Below, in pieces: positions 60,523 to 64,000 of a DNA stretch of 64,000 bases; the stretch's first letter is position 1; every line of letters starts with the position of its first letter. The stretch covers positions 1-64,000 of the forward strand of contig NZ_JAFGZD010000014.1 in the NCBI RefSeq assembly GCF_017165765.1, in the 5' to 3' direction. The notes below the pieces were generated by a model. It made no database searches and was not told the origin of the DNA. It was given only the letters and a program-made list of their open reading frames with translations. This stretch comes from Pseudomonas capsici (GTDB lineage: Bacteria > Pseudomonadota > Gammaproteobacteria > Pseudomonadales > Pseudomonadaceae). The translations under genes were made by a program, and so were the position numbers.

Positions 60523-61227
60523 TTACTGCTGATACTGCTCGTACTGCTGCCCCGGAATCGGCTTGAGGTTGACTTCGACCCGACGGTTCTGGGCACGGCC
60601 GTTGACATCGGCGTTGCTGGCAATCGGCTGATCCGGACCTGCGCCGCGCACGGACAGGCGGGCCGGGTCCACGCCCTGGGATGTCAGGTAGGTGCTGACG
60701 CTCTGGGCACGCTGCTGGGACAGGTCCATGTTGTGCTGGCGACTGCCGGTGCTGTCGGTGTAACCGACGATCTCGATGTTGTTCTGGTTGAACTGCTTGA
60801 GCGAGTTGGCCAGATTGTTCAACGGTGAGTAGAAACTGCTGGCAATGGAAGAAGAGTCGGTGGCGAAGGTGATGTTGCCCGGCATGATCAGCTTGATCTG
60901 GTCACCCTGACGCTGCACTTCCACACCGGTATTGGCCATGCTCGCCCGCAGTGCGGCTTCCTGCTTGTCGGCATAGTAGCCATAGCCTGCCGAAGCGGCA
61001 CCGACTACCGCAGCGCCGATCAATGCGCCTTTGCCACGGTTGTTATGATCGATTGCCGCCCCCGCCAGGGCACCGGCCAGTGCGCCCAGACCACCGTACT
61101 TGGCAGTCTTGTTCATGCCACCCGAGTTTTGTGCCTGTCCCTGATTGTCATAAGGGTTGGGCGATGCACAGCCCGAAAGCATGGCCACAGCGATAACCGC
61201 AAGAGTCAAATGGCGCGAGCTAGACAT
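60523..61227 (-). CDS. OmpA-family lipoprotein (YiaD-like)
   Basis: 234 residues. Lipoprotein signal with lipobox LSGC (Cys20), a Gly-rich glycine-zipper segment (KYGGLGALAGALAGAAIDHN, GALIGAAVVGAASAGYGYYA) and an OmpA C-terminal peptidoglycan-binding domain (IEIVGYTDSTGSRQHNMDLS, QRAQSVSTYL, RVEVNLKPIPG). It anchors the outer membrane to the cell wall. The tail QQYEQYQQ is short and polar. Confidence 0.94.
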   Translation of the reverse strand: MSSSRHLTLAVIAVAMLSGCASPNPYDNQGQAQNSGGMNKTAKYGGLGALAGALAGAAIDHNNRGKGALIGAAVVGAASAGYGYYADKQEAALRASMANTGVEVQRQGDQIKLIMPGNITFATDSSSIASSFYSPLNNLANSLKQFNQNNIEIVGYTDSTGSRQHNMDLSQQRAQSVSTYLTSQGVDPARLSVRGAGPDQPIASNADVNGRAQNRRVEVNLKPIPGQQYEQYQQ

Positions 61228-61398
61228 TGATGAAACTCCTGATTTAACGAACGCTAATGAGCGGATTAGAGCATGACATGCGTCAAAAATTCCTTAACGC
61301 CGCCTGAACCGTTTACAGCCAGAGAGCCCTGATCCAGGCCCTCCCGGCGCTGCTCCGGAGCGCACAAATAATGCAGGACACCGGCACTTGAATACTGA

Positions 61399-64000
61399 TT
61401 ACCCCAACAGCCCCAGGACTTTCGCCCTTGCCACCGCCTGAGTTCGTCGCTCGACGCCAAGCTTGCTGTTGATATGGCTGGCGTGGGTTTTGACGGTGTG
61501 CAGGGAAATGAATAACTGCTCGCTGATTTCCTGATTCGAGCAGCCTTGGGCTATGAGTTGCAACACGCCCAGTTCTCGCACGCTCAGGCAGTCGTTGCCA
61601 TGGGACGGCTCGACGGCGGGCGGCGCGAGACAGGACGGCAATTTTTCCAGCAGTGCATTGCGCACGGTGCAGGCAGGTTGTTGCAGCAGTTGCTCGCGCA
61701 ACCACAGCGGGTGGCCGTCGAGCAGGTCATTGAAAGGCAGCAACGCACCGCCTTGTGCCGCGTGCAGGCTGCGACTCAACAGTTCGGATGCCTCATGCTG
61801 CCGGGCATTGTCCAGCAACAGACGGATGTGCTGGTTGAGGGCATTAAGGCTCAGCAATTGCGCGCCCATGGACTGCGCATGCAGCTCCAGCTCCTGCAGG
61901 CGTTGCGCAGAAGCATCGGCGTCACCGCGAATCCGCTCCAGAGCTGCGCGGAGCAATTCGACCTGTTGCGGCAATTGTGGATAACACTCCGGGGCTGCCG
62001 TCGCCAGCCCGCCGCTGTAAGTCTGGGTCAGGCGCAACAACCAGGCTTCGGCCAGATCGATACGGCCCTGCACCAGCCACAGCTCGCATTTGACCAGGGT
62101 GATCATCGCCAGATAGTAGATCGGCGGCACATCCCAGATGTGCATCAGGCGCTCGGCTTCACCCAGCTCGGCGAACGCTTCGGCAAAGCGCCCTTCACGC
62201 CCTTCCAGACCGGCAATCACGCAATGCCCGATCAGCACGCTGATATCCCGGCAGGCTCGTGCCTCGATCAGACCGGCGAGCAATTTCTCACGCCCGGCAT
62301 CGGCCTGCATGCGCAGGGTCAGCAAATAACCTTCGTAAATCGTCAGACGCGCCCGCACGGCATACAGGCGCAATGTGGATAAGCCTTTGAGACGTTGCTG
62401 CCCCTGGCGGACTTCGTCCAGAGCACGAAGTATCTCGCCACGGGCTTGCAGTACCCTGGCACGGTCATAATGCGCCAGCGCTTCGAATAAAGGATTGGCC
62501 ACCCGCTGCGCCAGTTCGAGGGCATCGCGGTTCAAGGCGCGGGCGCGCAACAGGTCGCTGTTGGCTATTCCCAGATTGGCCAGGGTGGACAGGCATACCA
62601 GCCGCTGGCCATAGCGTTTTTCCGGCAGGCTATGCAGTGCTTCACTGCAATAACGCTCGGTCTTTTCGCTGTCACCGCGACCACGGGCAATGATCCCGCT
62701 AAGCGCCAGCCACTGGGCGAGCATGGATTTCTGCGCCGTAGCCGACGGAGCGGGCAGAAAACGGCTGAGGTTTTCGGCCAGTTCTTCGGCTGCATCCAGT
62801 TGACAGGCCAGCCCCAGCGCCCAGGCATAAAGCACGATCAGGCGCGGCGTACTGGTCAGCAAACTATCGGGCAAGTCCATTCTCCAGCGCAGCAGCATGC
62901 CGACATTCTGCTCGGCCAGCAGTTGCTCTTCGGAGAGGTTCTGCACCAGGTTGGCGGCGACATCCAGATGCCCGGCGCGTAATGCCTGCTCGATAGCCTC
63001 GTCCAGCAGGCCCTGTTCGTTGAACCAGCGACAGGCATTCAAATGCAGGCGGTTCTGTTGTGGACCTGTACCCTGGCGGGCTCGCAAGAGATCGGAGAAC
63101 AGATGGTGATAACGAAACCAGCGCCCGTGCTCGTCCAGCGGCACCAGAAATACCTGATGTGCCTGCAGATAGCGCAGCATTTCGGCGCTGTCATGGGCTT
63201 CCCGGGAGGCATCGCACAATTCGCTGCAAAAGCGTTCAAGGCAGGCCGTTTCATAAAGAAAGGCCTGAACATTGGCCGGCAGACAGTCGATGACTTCTTC
63301 GAGCAGATACTCACCGATCAAGACCTCACCATCGCGCAAGGCTTGCGACAAGGCAGGACCATCGCCGGCTTCGGAAGCGGCCAGCAGCCAGAAACGCAAG
63401 CCTGCCACCCAGCCTTCGCTGCGCCGGATCAGGTTTCGCTGTGCATCGCTGTCCAGTGAGCAACTGTGTCGATCGAGCACTGCCAGGGATTCGGCGTCGG
63501 TCAGCCGCAAGTCACTCTCATTGAGCTCAAGCAATTGCCGGGACAGGCGCAGACGCGCCAGATGCCAGTTGGGACGCTGTCGGCTGGTGACCATGACCAC
63601 CAGGCCAGTCGGCAAGTGTTTGAGAAAGAACTGTACACAACGATCCAGCACCGAACCCTGCACCAGATGATAGTCGTCCAGCACCAGCAGCAAGGGCTTG
63701 CTCAGCATGAGGTGCATGGCCAGCTCATCCAGCAGACCATCGAGCCATTCCTCGAAGGCAAAGGGCTGATTGCGCTGACGCATCTTCAGCAAGCCCATGG
63801 CCTGGGCACCCAACTGCGGAAAGAACTGCTGCAAGCCAGCCAATAACCGCTCGAGAAAACGCCCCGGATCGCTTTCGCGAGGGTTCAGGCCCAGCCATAT
63901 GCTTTGCCATTGGGCAGGCAGGTTCTGGCAAAACTCCACGGCCAGCGAGCTCTTGCCGAACCCGGCAGGCGCACAGATCAGCAACAAACGCCCGGACAGG
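61399..64000 (-). CDS. MalT-type LuxR-family transcriptional regulator (N-terminus cut by window)
   Basis: About 866 residues visible, open to the window end. The ATPase P-loop CAPAGFGKSSLAVEF lies near the edge, followed by LVLDDYHLV (Walker B-like) and a winged helix, then a long helical TPR-like region and a C-terminal LuxR helix-turn-helix (LSVRELGVLQLIAQGCSNQE, ISEQLFISLHTVKTHASHIN). These ATP-dependent LuxR regulators activate target genes on binding an inducer, as MalT does with maltotriose. Only a few dozen N-terminal residues are missing. The target genes are not in the window. Confidence 0.93.
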   Translation of the reverse strand, partial: LSGRLLLICAPAGFGKSSLAVEFCQNLPAQWQSIWLGLNPRESDPGRFLERLLAGLQQFFPQLGAQAMGLLKMRQRNQPFAFEEWLDGLLDELAMHLMLSKPLLLVLDDYHLVQGSVLDRCVQFFLKHLPTGLVVMVTSRQRPNWHLARLRLSRQLLELNESDLRLTDAESLAVLDRHSCSLDSDAQRNLIRRSEGWVAGLRFWLLAASEAGDGPALSQALRDGEVLIGEYLLEEVIDCLPANVQAFLYETACLERFCSELCDASREAHDSAEMLRYLQAHQVFLVPLDEHGRWFRYHHLFSDLLRARQGTGPQQNRLHLNACRWFNEQGLLDEAIEQALRAGHLDVAANLVQNLSEEQLLAEQNVGMLLRWRMDLPDSLLTSTPRLIVLYAWALGLACQLDAAEELAENLSRFLPAPSATAQKSMLAQWLALSGIIARGRGDSEKTERYCSEALHSLPEKRYGQRLVCLSTLANLGIANSDLLRARALNRDALELAQRVANPLFEALAHYDRARVLQARGEILRALDEVRQGQQRLKGLSTLRLYAVRARLTIYEGYLLTLRMQADAGREKLLAGLIEARACRDISVLIGHCVIAGLEGREGRFAEAFAELGEAERLMHIWDVPPIYYLAMITLVKCELWLVQGRIDLAEAWLLRLTQTYSGGLATAAPECYPQLPQQVELLRAALERIRGDADASAQRLQELELHAQSMGAQLLSLNALNQHIRLLLDNARQHEASELLSRSLHAAQGGALLPFNDLLDGHPLWLREQLLQQPACTVRNALLEKLPSCLAPPAVEPSHGNDCLSVRELGVLQLIAQGCSNQEISEQLFISLHTVKTHASHINSKLGVERRTQAVARAKVLGLLG

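Overview
The window is a GC-rich bacterial chromosome segment whose gene content and gene orders (trxB beside cysZ; pta, an acyltransferase and an OmpA lipoprotein together; yebG beside a leucine dehydrogenase/branched-chain keto-acid dehydrogenase operon and a SirB1-like gene) are those of a fluorescent-type Pseudomonas, plausibly of the P. syringae/P. fluorescens lineage. The species cannot be fixed from sequence reading alone. Housekeeping blocks alternate with accessory islands that are lower in GC.

Layout: 1-9175 is the tail of a type VI secretion module: VgrG (cut by the window edge), a DUF4123 adaptor, a 1106-residue VasX-like effector with C-terminal membrane segments, and three tandem near-identical DUF6708 membrane proteins, probably immunity proteins. 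9286-15134 is an AaeA/AaeX/AaeB-like aromatic acid efflux operon with a NodT-type outer membrane channel and a divergent LysR regulator. 15222-18131 holds a 2-hydroxyacid dehydrogenase, a DMT exporter and its divergent AraC regulator. A RAYT (REP-associated transposase) follows at 18280-18738, flanked by REPs and by a duplicated scrap of the AraC gene. 18874-29378 holds two iron-uptake, cell-surface-signalling systems back to back (sigma, FecR and TonB receptor twice, plus DUF3649/PepSY/DUF3325), with a Fur box between them.

29609-33000 has small genes (HPF-like, DUF3509, DUF6124/DUF3077-type, PsiE) and a strikingly structured RNA leader at 31364-31543. 33252-40146 is an apparent class II microcin locus: three double-glycine-leader precursors, a two-helix membrane protein that may confer immunity, and a complete export machine (HlyD adaptor, C39-peptidase ABC transporter, TolC-like channel). 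A doubly frameshifted gene lies hidden inside it.

40619-52655 is mostly conserved: SOS-controlled yebG, a branched-chain oxo-acid dehydrogenase operon with leucine dehydrogenase but no E3, SirB1-like, flavodoxin, folM, DUF1244 and HopJ-type genes, trxB and cysZ. 52898-54244 is a low-GC islet with a good sigma-54 promoter driving two unknown genes, and an orphan FlhE-like gene. 54593-64000 holds a glycosyltransferase, glutathione peroxidase, SlyD, DUF3565, pta, a PlsC-type acyltransferase, an OmpA lipoprotein and a MalT-type LuxR regulator cut by the window end.

The most interesting items are the microcin locus, the RNA leader at 31364-31543 with mutually exclusive pairings, the triplicated effector immunity genes, and the sigma-54 islet. 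No tRNA, rRNA, CRISPR array or prophage was seen.
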